A DNA stretch of 64,000 nucleotides from Luidia sarsii (Eukaryota; Echinodermata; Asteroidea; Paxillosida; Luidiidae), in NCBI GenBank assembly GCA_949987565.1, contig OX465113.1, positions 8,364,270 to 8,428,269 of the forward strand. Direction: 5' to 3'. The position numbers and the translations under genes were made by a program. The notes under the pieces were generated by a model. That model was not told where the DNA came from. It saw only the letters and a program-made list of their open reading frames with translations, and did no database searches. This document shows positions 22,701-33,700 of the stretch, piece by piece; position 1 is the stretch's first letter; every line of letters begins with the position of its first letter.

Positions 22701-25700
22701 AGCTGGACGGCCTCAACAGAGCGTGCAATTTGTGGTAAAGGGCAGCGGGCGCATTCTAAAGTCTGTCCAGTGACCGCATTGTTTGTGGGGCAGGCAGCAC
22801 ACTGTCTTCCGTAGTAGCGCGCAGAACCTCGATCGTTCACAAATCACAATGACGCCCCACAATAGCACCATTGTTACCGCTAATCTGGCAATTCATGCAG
22901 CAACTGACGCTAAAAAGGTGTTTGTCACATGTGATAAATATTGCTGAAAAGAGTCTTTGTCTACGGTTTGGACAATAGCGGCGTCCAAATTTTGCAACAC
23001 CCCGAGTGGCTAGTATAGATGTCATCTGTACGCAAGGGATTAATGATCACTTTTCTTCAGAAGAGGAGAGGACCCTTTTGGAGGGGAAAGGATCCATGTA
23101 AATGTAGGGTAGAGAGATCGGGTTCTCTTACCTTAACCCTAACCACCTCAAGCCCATCAAACTCCAGCATGGGCTTAATTTGTTGGGTTTTGACTGGTTT
23201 CATACCAAACATGGGTTTCATTTCATCAGGTTTGGTTTCAGACAACTTTCAGTCCATTTTATAGAGTCACACACCAGTGCATCTATACTATAGACACATC
23301 TGTACCAAAATCAAATCCAAGTTCAACTGGTAGTGTGTCAAGTTGAGCACTGTCATCTGTACTGAGCCAGTTGAAGTTAAGCAGACCTTTCAGTGCCCAA
23401 TAACTACCAAACAAGCTGAAGAAGTACACAGTATGTTGGATTCAGTGTTCTCTCTGCAAGAGTCAAGGGGGTTAGGGTTAACCACTTTGCGCCGGGACCT
23501 CCGAATCCGGAGGTCAATTGGATTGCCTTTGCAACGGGGCCCTCCAAATCCGGGCACCACTATTGTCCACATTCTAAACAAAGACTCTTTTCAGCTCTAA
23601 AGAACAAAGCAATATGAATCAGTACAAAGACCCTTTTTGACGCACGTTGCCACATGAATTGCAAGATTAGCAGCAGTAATTGTGCAATTGTGGGACTTTT
23701 ACTGTGGAGGATCGAGGGATACCGCGCTGCAGCTGAAAGCACGCGGGGGACATTGTCTTTGCATGCCACACAGCCCAACGGTCGTCAGTCTGGCATTGGA
23801 ATTCCCCCCACATTCTTTACCGTAATCTGTACGCTAGTTTGTGGCCTGGAGTGGAGGCTGGAGTCTGCGGTCAGGGATTGTCAGCAGCGTACACGCACGC
23901 ACGGTCCATTGACGACGCACAAAGGGCCCTTTTTCGAACGGATAATCTCTTGACAAAGGCCACAACGACGTCCGAATTGTGCCAGGTTTTACTCTCTTGT
24001 ACCCATAGAATACCCTTATCGATTTATTTCACAGAAATATATTGTTCCGATTGTTTTAGCAAGATTTTAAAATGATGCATTGTTCAAAAACCCCCGTATG
24101 GCGGTCATCGGCGCTGAAAAACCCCCCGGCGCGAAGTGGTTAAGGGATATATATATAGGGCATTTACACTTTGTTAGTCAATGAGGAGTTTGCAACAGAG
24201 TAGTTTTGTGGTTAATGGCTTGAAGACTCGCATCGTTATTCGTCGTGGTGAAATCCAGACTAATGGTTACGTCATCATTGACTGTAAATAATTAATGTGG
24301 CAGGTCTACCCTGTCCACTCACTGAACTCGATCCTGATCTGGTGACTTACATGTAAGTTACTGTAGCCTAGCTGTATCCTCCAATAACCGGTTTTCGACG
24401 ATATAAGGACTTTTCTTCAAACTGAACAATGTGGACGAAAGTTTCACACTAAAAGAGGTCCCAGTCACTTTCTCCACACCACAGACTATTAGAATAATCA
24501 TAGAGAAGGTTGATCAAGCCTGTCACTTCCGTAAGATTACCCGGTTTTGTTGACGTCCGCGGCGCACCGCGCAGTAAGCATCGTCACCTATTTTCGTCAG
24601 TGGTGTTTAGTAAGGTGTCCCAGTGCAGCCAAACGCAAAATAAATTCTTAAAATAACTCAAAATGCTGTGTGGCATTGTAAAATTCTTCCCTGTATGTTT
24701 TTTTGTGTTCATCTTTGTTTTTGTTTTTCCACACTGCTTCTAACACTTTCCTCAAATCATTCATAATTTATGCTTAAAACGTATTGGTCTGGTTGATGTC
24801 TTCTTTTGTGACGTTTAAAAAAACCTCCACAATCCTCTTTCTCGCTGCTTTTTCAGTTATGACCTTTCCCAATGTCACTCCAGAGACACATTTCCTCCTT
24901 CTTGGTACTTTCTCTAGCTGCCCTTTTATTTTTTTCATTTAAAAAAAAGCCTATTGGGCCATGTTACTTTTTGTCTTTAAATAATAATAAAAAATTAATT
25001 AAAAAAATATATAAGCGAGACGCCCTATAGGAGGCTCCATAGTTTTTACCCTGAACGGACTGCCTCAAGTTGCGTGATATATTTTTTTCTACGGATGTTG
25101 GGGTTTGTTATGGTACACTCAGATTTTTTTTAGGACCAACAATAAAGAAAACTGGAGCTTCGAAGCAACTGCCAATTTTGTACCTAGGAAAATAGACCCC
25201 AAAAGAACAACTTTTTGAATAACACGAGTTTGGCCTACTGGAAAAGCCTTAAATTTCCACATTTTCGGTGACGGACAAGAGCAGGAAACCAACTGTAAGA
25301 TACGAAGTCTGAGATCGTTATATGGAGTTGTTTTCATAGTGCGATGTGAGTTAGAAGGCTAAGCGTCGAAATCGTGTAGCGTCGAAAACGGGGGTTCCCA
25401 CGATACATTTTTTAAATGATACCATTTTTTGAACATTGCGATTTTCTTTTGGGCAAGATGTTTTGGAGAATAAATGCAGCACTTGGTGTAAACCAGATAA
25501 GCCAGATGGCTAGCTTTCCAAGCTTAGGGTAGACCCGTTATAAACAAGGCCTACATCCTCGGTCCCGGCATGTACATGTATCAGAGGGGACCAAGGGTCC
25601 AAGGACCAAGGATCTGGGCGCTGTTTACACGGGCCTAACTAAGGGAAGGCCGAGTCTGAAATGGGGGTCTAGACTCTAGAACTACATGTAGGTCTAGGTC

Positions 25701-26202
25701 TTTGAACCATGGACATGATGGAGCTATGTTCCCATTATTGGAAATACACGGAGATTCCAAGACAATATTATCAATGCTACTCACTAGCCTTAGCCGTAGC
25801 TCTGGAAGCGCGTTAGAGTAACGCCTAAGTTACAGTAACCACACCCCCTCCAAGTCCAATGAAGACACATGTCTTTTTATACTTTATAAACAAAACATTT
25901 AATTTAAAAAAAACAAGTCTAAAAAAATTTACGTGAAAGGTTTATTTACTCTTGAGAAATATTAGTAGGCCTACTGAGTAAGGCAGCTGTGTGGTGCTGT
26001 TTCTTGACAAGTTGCCACCGCTTGTGCAATTACTGCATAGCATACGGTAATAAACGGCGCGCCCTCTAAACACACGAAGGGCGTCTAATTTATGCCTAAC
26101 AATACCGGGGGGAAATATCTCCACAGCGGTTGCGAACGAAGACGAAACTTACCCCGATTGCTCCGTGAGCACACTGTCTTCCTCATCTTTGTTCACTCCC
26201 AT
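16781..26202 (-). CDS. R3HDM4: R3H domain-containing protein 4 homologue
   Basis: Seven exons on the minus strand: 26153-26202, 22207-22361, 21308-21426, 20372-20555, 19367-19452, 17453-17594 and 16781-16887. All are GT-AG, all phases agree, and the sum of 843 nt gives 280 residues (human R3HDM4 is 268). Recognised by IWNDFMNRPEDEQE (human VWNDFMNRSGEEQE), HTPEKSFLRINSRLRAML, YDRLLLHAVCQYLDL (human FERLLLHAVCQYMDL) and the last-exon HTKVENSQDYFRPPELLLSQ ending in TAA. The R3H motif is R230-x3-H234, a fold that binds single-stranded nucleic acid. Exon 4 carries a lineage-specific Glu/Thr-rich insert (MATTTTTEDAPEDNKE). The vertebrate protein is poorly characterised and probably nuclear. The start is the ATG in exon 1; an upstream non-coding exon cannot be excluded. 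Confidence 0.9.
17655..17835 (+). mobile_element. tRNA-derived SINE in R3HDM4 intron 5
   Basis: A-box-like GGCTGGATAGCTGAGATGGG and B-box-like GGGTTCAAATCCTGGTCC lie in the usual order, with GTAAAGACTAGTTGACTA before and a T-rich tail after. It directly precedes the Penelope fragment. Confidence 0.75.
17875..18925 (+). pseudogene. Penelope-like element fragment (reverse transcriptase plus 3' end module)
   Basis: Plus-strand frames encode the reverse transcriptase of a Penelope-like retroelement. The pieces are FYLLPKIHK near 17945, IGTIDVSSLYTNIPQEEGI near 18150, VHGTAMGTRMAPSFACLFIG near 18330 and the catalytic YIDDVFFIW near 18450. The frame breaks near 18230, where one frame ends and the next carries on, and it stops at 18719 before a GIY-YIG endonuclease region. 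The copy is therefore 5'-truncated, frameshifted and lacks its endonuclease. The 3' module (18865-18925, GATCGAAACGTCAGGCCCAC) follows after non-coding sequence. It lies antisense in R3HDM4 intron 5. Confidence 0.85.
20570..20830. mobile_element. Degraded TTAA-type MITE fragment
   Basis: Words such as CCTGTGAAATAAATCAACA, 'ttttgtcatgccacat' and AAGAGAGTCTTTGTTTAAA are shared with the copies at 22389-23039 and 49918-50221. The ends are not resolvable. It lies in R3HDM4 intron 3, next to the exon at 20372-20555. Confidence 0.45.
20830..21215. repeat. GGGTTA-rich interspersed motif region
   Basis: About ten words of the form GGGTTA(A/G/T), GGGTTTAG, AACCC or CCCGGGTT are scattered at irregular spacing with otherwise unrelated sequence between them. 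It is not a tandem TTAGGG array. It may be an element with repeated short inverted motifs (e.g. ACCCGGGGT against CCCCGGGTT). Confidence 0.45.
21945..22090 (-). mobile_element. tRNA-derived SINE in R3HDM4 intron 2
   Basis: On the minus strand it contains GGATAGCTCAGTTGGAAGAG (A box) and GGTCTCGGGTTCTAGTCCC (B box), with CTTTGCC...AGTCAA family flanks. It is a close relative of the 8555-8725 copy. Confidence 0.75.
22389..23039. mobile_element. TTAA-flanked MITE (piggyBac-type target), copy A
   Basis: Flanked by TTAA at 22385-22388 and 23040-23043. The ends CCCCTTGACGGCAG and, inverted, TCCCTTGCGTACAG are imperfect terminal repeats. It is inverted relative to the copy at 23482-24139; the shared block around CTTTTGTCAAGGGATTATC (22550) matches the complement near 23950. 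It carries no transposase. Confidence 0.65.
23482..24139. mobile_element. TTAA-flanked MITE (piggyBac-type target), copy B
   Basis: The left end CCACTTTGCGCCGGG and right end CCCGGCGCGAAGTGG form a 15-bp terminal inverted repeat with one mismatch, flanked by TTAA at 23478-23481 and 24140-24143. TTAA duplication with CCACTT ends is typical of piggyBac-like non-autonomous elements. This is the best-preserved copy of a family with relatives at 3851, 20570, 22389 and 49918. Confidence 0.75.
24144..26152. other. R3HDM4 intron 1 remainder, no gene seen
   Basis: AT-rich intron sequence with homopolymer runs. A segment at about 25735-25825 (ATTGGAAATACACGGAGAT, AGCCGTAGCTCTGGAAGC) recurs at 44700-44770, marking another dispersed repeat. 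No exon with splice sites was found here. Confidence 0.5.
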
Positions 26203-28017
26203 TTTGCTCTTCGCTCCGATGGGATTTATGCAGAAAAATCGAACACTTTTCTCTAGAAAGGCCCGGCTATGAACCGCCACATCCGTCCTGTCAAATTGAT
26301 GTACACTGTACATGTATGTAAATAATAATACGCGTGGTATCCGGCGGTAGTCGCGATGTTTCTATTGCAATGCCCCAGGGTACCAGCCAAGAGAAAACTA
26401 GTTGTTATTCAGACAGGGGGGGGGGGGGGTCGGGTCGAAATAGCAAACAATGCCGGTGCATTCCCGTCGGGAAATTTTGATGAGGCAGATTTTTAGTTCG
26501 ATGTTCGTCGGCCGTTGATTCAGCCTTGTGTTGTACCCTTTCCACCGCATGTGCAAACTGCTGCTTCTTTTACTCCATGACAACAAACCACTGCAACCAT
26601 TAGGCCTATTAGTATTAGCATGGAGCTATAAAATATAGCTCCATGGTATTAGTATCACAGAGGGAATAGCGCGCCTTGTAGACGGATCGAGTTATCGCAG
26701 TTTGATAACGATTTTTGTTCTACTTTTAATTGCTTTAAATTTCTGGTCATTTTAGATATCGTGATGACCATATTATTTTCTTAGCTGTCTTGTTTCAGGT
26801 TGCATGAAATAAACCATCGATAATAATGATTATAATTGATCGTCTACGTGATGCGAACAGCACTGAATAATAAATTGACAAGTTTTATTCAAGATAAATA
26901 ATATAAAATCCACAAGATAAAATCCATTCAAATATAATTATTGTTTTGTGTAAATCAGCGGCACAAACACTAGATGACACGTTCGATTTACGTTAAAAGT
27001 GGTATTAGTTTGTATTCACTCTTGTACCAGTAAGACGATATCGGTCTATATATAGGCCCCACTCAATTTGACCAAAAATATATCGCAAATATATTGTGAA
27101 ACAAATTTAACCTGATTGCAATGAACTGTTGGATTTATTTGTAAACGTTGTTAACATTAAAATGTTTGACTAGGGCCTATAAATATGGCCTACAGTAATA
27201 ATTATATTATACAAACAATGTTGCAAACTGCTAGCCCTATAAGCCTATAGGCCTATAGGCCTACTTACTAAAACTGACCAAAAACGAATATCAAAAAGTA
27301 GGAGGGCCTGACGTTTCTATCCAGAAGGAAAGTTCTCAAAATCTGCCTTTTAGAAAGGCAGAATGGGAACGTCAGGTCCGTTATTACTTTGATGGAATAA
27401 ATCAAAGAGCCTAAGGGGCCACTCAAAATGTTCAATGTTTTAAAATTTCGACTTTTTTTCGAAATAGTGGGTGCATGGGTGGGTCAAGGAAATAGGCCTA
27501 AATTGAAAATCATTTTTCATATTAAAATCCGCACCCAAACTATATTTTTGCCTTGTCTTTTTACATACCGTGCGCGCCGCGCCAGCTTTCCAAAAATGTG
27601 GCAAAAGGGTGAGACAATCACGCAGCTTCATCACGCCATCACTAAAGTATACCGTGTGTATAATTATCTCAGTTTCAGCATGAATAATCAATACTTCAAT
27701 ATCAGCCATGATTTTGTCATACTGTGTATTAGAATTTATTTCAAATGTGTGTACAATTTGCTGGAGAAAAAATCACTCCCTTTTTAATCGAAATTAGGGG
27801 TGGGTGGGTGCACGGGTCAAACATTGTTTTGGGGAAAAAAATAGAAATTTAGAAACATTGATCATTTTGAGTGGCCCCTAAGCTTGTCTGGTAGGCCTAT
27901 GTCTGCCCGTCAGTGCACGGGCTGACTTTATTCGAGAAATACTTCTTCTTTGAACTCAAAATGTGACCAGTGGAATGGTTGAAATGGTAAAAACATTTAT
28001 TTTACACCAGTTTACCA
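26203..28017. other. Upstream of R3HDM4, no gene seen
   Basis: Holds the presumed R3HDM4 promoter (no clear core motif seen), a 13-bp G run near 26416, AT-rich sequence, GGCCTATAGGCCTA motifs near 27240-27260, and a degenerate Penelope end-module pair (27295-27385). Confidence 0.45.
27295..27385. repeat. Degenerate inverted Penelope end modules
   Basis: GGGCCTGACGTTTCTATCC and the inverted GGGAACGTCAGGTCC face each other across AATCTGCCTTTTAGAAAGGC. This is a diverged form of the pairs at 15730 and 47690; the family flank GCAAACTGC precedes it (27225). Confidence 0.55.
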
Positions 28018-28021
28018 TTAA

Positions 28022-28351
28022 AGGCACAATACAACATTGGTAAGTAAAAATATTGCCTCAGAAATCCTGCAAAAGTTTTAGCTCAAATGATAATCTGAGA
28101 AAGTAGAAAAGGCAAAAAAACCTCATGGTTTTCGTACCGTTCTTTAGTGTAAGAAACAGTTTATTACTCGCGAGTAATTACTCTTTTTGTCAATGTTTGA
28201 GTGAACATTTCTCGAAACGTAGACCTCCAGCATCCCAGACCGTAAGATTTCAACATGAGGATTCTATCATGACCATCTACAAACTGTGTAAATTAGAAGG
28301 AAATCTGCGGACATCGATGTTTTCCGATCTTCCCAATGTTGTACTGGGCCT
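28022..28351. mobile_element. TTAA-type MITE (AGGCCC family), copy 2
   Basis: Terminal repeats AGGCACAATACAACATTGG and, inverted, AGGCCCAGTACAACATTGGG, flanked by TTAA at 28018-28021 and 28352-28355. The interior is shared with 13104-13450, including CATGACCATCTACAAACTGT and an ACTCGCGAGTAAT palindrome. Non-coding. Confidence 0.8.
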
Positions 28352-28618
28352 TTAATGTTTGTATCGTTGACAGATCCTCCTTGCAAAACGAAATTTACGT
28401 TCCTCATTTTCAATTTTTTTTTAATGTAAACATTCAAAATATTTCATAACTCAAGCTATATGGTTTAAATTCCTAACAAATTTAATTTTCAACCTTTTTG
28501 TTATGCTTAGTGAATATTTGTTTCCATCCAAACAAACCTTGAGAATGTTTCCGCAATTGTGTTACTCTCTGAGAGCGTGAAATAAATAATTCTAAAAATT
28601 CCAAAGCACGAAGACTTT

Positions 28619-30662
28619 TGTCGCCAGGTCTATTCTTTATGCAGAAAAACCTTAGCTCTCCGGTTCGACAAAATAACAAAAAAAAAAGAATACAACAAGG
28701 GGGAAAAGAGGTTTATGTACAATTATGGAATAAATTATTATTCGTGTCACTCGCACACGGTATCCTCAGGAAGGACAAACTTACAGCAACAAAATGAAAA
28801 TCAAACAACACAAGATAACTGACACTACAGTCTACGCAATTGATGAATGCAACAGTACAGTAATTAAATAGCGTCAAATAATTTCAGATTCTCCCATCCA
28901 CGTGATGATTGGCGTGCAGGGCAGGCTCCTCCTGTTGCGCGCGAGCACAAAGTTCACAATGAATGAGTCCACGGTGTAGAAAGGGTATATATCTATAGGC
29001 AGACGAGAGGGGTCAAGCGTCGAAGGACGTCAGGCCGGCGAAAGGGACAGATGAAGGGGGACTCAGCTGAGTTTCCAGGGGGTTGAGACGACAATCAGCT
29101 CAGGGACAGATGAAGGGGGACTTAGCTGAGTTTCCGGGGGTTGAGACGACAATCAGCTCCACAGGTCGCACGGTACCGTCCCAATCTTGTCTAACGACAC
29201 GGGAAAGGCAGCAAGGGAACCTGTACCGGGCAGATGATGGGGGTGTGGATGGCTTATGAGAAGGGCGATTCCAGACCAGAGCACGGAGAGCGATGCACTC
29301 TACACCAGAGCAAGGAAAGGAATGCGTGCTCAATCGAGTCATTTAAAAGTACATTTAACTTGACAATTAATTAATGGGGAATCGAATAAGAAAATGTCCA
29401 AACTAAATCTAAAAAAAAGAATAACTATACTGCCTATAGTCATCAGAGATCCAGAATGAAAACAACGCCAAAACACTCGAAATCTTCCAACAACACATAC
29501 AATTTGGCTCACTCCCAGATTAGCAGTACCAGTTACATGCAAATACTACAAGAACAAAACACAGTGCAGCCAAGCAAACAACAGATGGTGGCAGACCGGC
29601 TATTATGCATAAACAAGTGGTCTAAGCATACCACACGCAATGTCAGTCGAAACCTCCCCAGCCTCTTGCCTGGTCTGGGCACAGGGCAAAGGTCAACTTA
29701 GAGAAACACAAGCTGGCACACCATTGGAATGTCCAGAGTGGGGTGTTACCAGGCCTACTAGGTCTGTGCTATAGCCTAAGGCGGAAAGAAGTTTCCCACT
29801 GTAGCAAAGTGCTTGTATACAAGAAACAAATATTGTTCGACTATATTTCGACTGAAACCTACCATACTTCGGACTGAATACACACAGAAAAATACAACTT
29901 ATAAATCCCTATATATAGTTTCTATATTCTAAACAATAAAAATGGGCATTTCTAAAGACATATTCAATAGAGGAGTGGAAAAGAATGAAAACTCATACAT
30001 TCTAAACAATTCGAATAGAATGGATCATCCTAATGACGAAAGGAATCGGCACTAAGCACAATCAACATATAATATTTACAGATGAAAGGAGCTAATTGAT
30101 CGTTCACCAAAGTTTCGGAGCAGGAATGCGACAGTCAATGTATACACTGTACGAACGAGTTATCGTCAACCTTGGGGATTGGCAATGAAAACCACACACT
30201 CCTTTAAAATACTCAATTAATGAGGATAATTTGACTACAGATGATTATAGAATAATAATAAATGAAAGACAGTTCCAAGGAAACATACCTGTACCGGGGA
30301 GATGATGGGGGTGTGGATGGCTTATGAGAAGGGCGATTCCAGACCAGAGCACGGAGAGCGATGCACTCTACACCAGAGCAAGGAAAGGAATGCCACTCCC
30401 ACTCACAAACCCAACAACCCATCAATACCGGTCAGGCAATCACCCTGGGAATGTCCTTAAGTAAACAACAAATCCAGACCATGCTGGACACAGGGCCAAG
30501 GCAATCCTCCAGTGGCACTTCTGAGAGAATGCCGACACATGGCTAGGGCAACCCTCCAGTGGCACTTCTGAGAGGATACATGTAACTCTATTCCCAGAAG
30601 GGAAAGAAAAAAAATAAAATATGGCCTATAGTATAGTCATACTCAAATTTGGGGGTATGACA
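28619..30662 (-). repeat. LTR, left copy (3' LTR of the element)
   Basis: 2,044 bp, identical to 36631-38674 wherever compared. It contains a direct repeat of about 58 bp (29043-29101 and 29102-29158, GGGACAGATGAAGGGGGACT units) and a block of about 105 bp present twice (29219-29324 and 30288-30393). A CTCCAGTGGCACTTCTGAGA repeat lies near 30508 and 30556. The length is large for a gypsy LTR. Confidence 0.95.
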
Positions 30663-30676
30663 CTCTCCCCTTTTTG
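30663..30676 (-). other. Polypurine tract
   Basis: On the minus strand CAAAAAGGGGAGAG directly precedes the TGTCATACC start of the 3' LTR, the expected place and composition for the plus-strand primer. Confidence 0.8.
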
Positions 30677-30723
30677 AATCATGTCGTCCCGACATGGATT
30701 ACGATGTGTCAACACATCAGGAA

Positions 30724-33700
30724 TCATACGCCTATCTGCAGAAAGCAAGTTTGAACCATGGTGAGAAACTGCTTTTGGATAGCCATTTGCTCTTCCATCA
30801 TCTTGGCTCTCGGCCTGCTCACCCGACCATATCCAAAGCGGTTTGGTGGCCGTCTGCGACGGACTGGCCATCGACCTCTTCGCTCTGGGGGAGCGGGAGA
30901 GCTGCTTGTCGTTGATTCGGCCGAAGATAGAGACTCAGACTCGGACGAGGTTTCTGCTGAGGAAACCAGACTGGGAGATGGTTCAGCAGGATCTTCAGCA
31001 GCAATGACGGATAGTGGCTCGGATGCAGAACTCACTGCGCAGCCGTCTTGTTGAGGTTCAGACAGAGCTGGAACCACGACTGGCTCCGCAGGAGAAAACT
31101 CAGGCGCTTCCGGATTCAGACGTCCACCGGTTGATCCCACGTCACTGGTACTAACTCGTCCACTTCTCGGAGCGGGTATCGGGCGAGTCCGCTGCTCAAT
31201 TGTTAGAGTGGGCACTGACGACTCAGACTCACTATCAGTGAAGAGAGGCACATCATTAGCTCTAGCTGCGATGGAGACGTCCTTCCGTCTGGGAAGGCGG
31301 CGTGGTGCAACCCTCGGAGGAGGGTCAGGTGGAGTGACTTGTGGTTCGGGTTGGGCGTCGGGAAGATGCCCACATGGTAACAGCATGTTACGATGCAAAG
31401 TTCTATCTGGCCCACCATCCTCCGGTCGCACCACATACACCGGCATGTCATCAGCAATCCTCCTGACGACATGGTAGCAAGTGGTCGTCCAGCGATCGGC
31501 CAACTTGTGCTTTCCAGTGAGGCCCACATTCCTCACTAGGACTCGATCGCCGGCTTCCAGGGCTTGGTCGCGCACTCTCCTGTCGTAGCGCTCCTTATTG
31601 TAGCTCGCAGATTTGGCAGCTTGCGCAGCGGCCAACTCGTGAGCACGCTTCAAGCGATCCTTCAGGTCTCTGATATATTGATGATGTGAGACTGCATTCT
31701 TAGGTGGGTTGTTGATGCCGAACTGCAAGTCAATGGGCAAACGGGGTTCACGGCCAAACATCAGTGAATAGGGTGACATCCCCGTAGCGTTGTTCTTGGT
31801 GCAATTATAAGCATGGACCAGAGGGCGTACGTGGAGTCGCCAACTCTTCTTCTTCTCTGCATCCAGGGTCCCGAGCATACTTATGAGAGTTTGGTTGAAT
31901 CTCTCAACTTGCCCGTTCCCCTGCGGATGATAAGGTGTGGTGCGAGACTTCCTAATGCCAGCCAGCTCACACATCTCCTTGATTAGCCTAGCTTCAAAAT
32001 CACGGCCCTGGTCTGAATGGAGCCGCTCGGGGAATCCGTAATGGATGAAGAATTCTTCCCACAACACCTTTGCCACCGTCTTCGCTTTCTGGTCCCTAGT
32101 TGTGTACGCCTGGGAATATCTGGTGAAATGGTCGGTAATCACGAGGATGTTTGTCGTGTTCTTGCTGTCAGGCTCCAGAGAAAGGAAGTCCATACACACC
32201 AATTCCATGGGGTGGGTAGTGGTAATGGGGACCATTGGCGCTCTTCGCGTCACCTTCTGCTTTCGACGGAGACATCGGGGACACGTCTTACACAATTTCT
32301 CAATGTCCTCAGCCATTCGGGGCCAGTAGAAGCGGGTTCGGGCAAGGTCTAGGGTTCTCTCATAGCCCAAGTGTCCGATCTGGTCATGCACCCCATCAAA
32401 AGCGATGTGACGCTGGCTTTTGGGAAGAACCAGTTGTTGTCTTGGTACCCCTCCCTGACCTGCGCTTTCTCGGTACAGTATTCCATCCCCCAGAACCAGA
32501 CGCTTCCACTGTCGCAAGTATATCTTGACCCCGTCTGACAGGGTGGACCGTTCCTCCATATCAGGCTGTTTCCCACTCTTGAGGCAATCGACTATGAACT
32601 TTATTTCTGCGTCACCCTCCTGCAAACCAATCCAATCAGTGGTGGTCAGCCCAGAAATGGAGTCCCGGTCTGGCTGTTCAGCAATGGAAAACTCGTCAAG
32701 TACGGCATTTGTACTATCTGTAATAGTCTCCAACAAGACACAGGTAGTGACGTTGTCATCTCCGACGACCTCGACTATTTGTTGACAAACACTAGACACT
32801 GTCGGCGCATCCAAAGTCACGTCAGCACCTCCCAGAACTCTATCACGCAACTGCTGGATCTGCTTGTCGTGATCAATAGATTCTTCATCTTGGGGCATAA
32901 TACCGTGCGGACGTCTAGAGAGGCCATCAGCATCAGCATTCTTCGAACCAGGCCTGTACTGAATACTGAAATTGTAACCAGCAAGGGCTGCCAACCACCG
33001 CTGCCCAGTCGCATCGAGTTTAGCCGACGTCAGGATGTAGGTCAAGGGGTTGTTATCTGTCAAGACTTTAAAGTTACCACCATATAAATAATCATGGAAC
33101 TTCTCGGTTATTGACCACTTAAGTGCCAAAAACTCAAGTTTGTGAGCAGGGTAGTTGGCCTCGCTCTTCGACAGACCTCTGCTGGCGTAGGCGATGACCC
33201 TTAACCTTCCTTCCTGCTTCTGGTAGAGCGCTGCTCCAAGGCCGGTGATGCTGGCATCTGTGTGAAGCAGAAAGGGAGAGTCGTAGTCCACAAACCCCAG
33301 GACCGGAGATGCTGTCAGCTTCTCAATCAGAGTATCAAACGCATCCTGGCAACGAGGTGTCCAGAGAGCCCCAAAGGGTTCGGTGGCACTCCTGCAGTTG
33401 GTCTTCTGTTTTCTCCCCTTTTTGAATCTCTTCTTGGTGAGGTCACACCCAGCAGTCAGTTGATTTAGAGGCCGGGCAATGGAGGAGTAGTTGGCAACAA
33501 ATCTTCGGTAGTAGCCCGTGAATCCTAAAAAGGACTTCAGCTCTCGGGCATTTGCTGGGGTAGGCCAGGACTTCACTGCTTTGACCTTGTCTGGATCGGT
33601 GCTGACTCCGTCTCTGGACACTACATGGCCAAGACATTTGACAGAGGTCTGAAAGAATTGGCATTTTGCGGGGTTTAGTTTGAGGCCAAACTCCTGCAAG

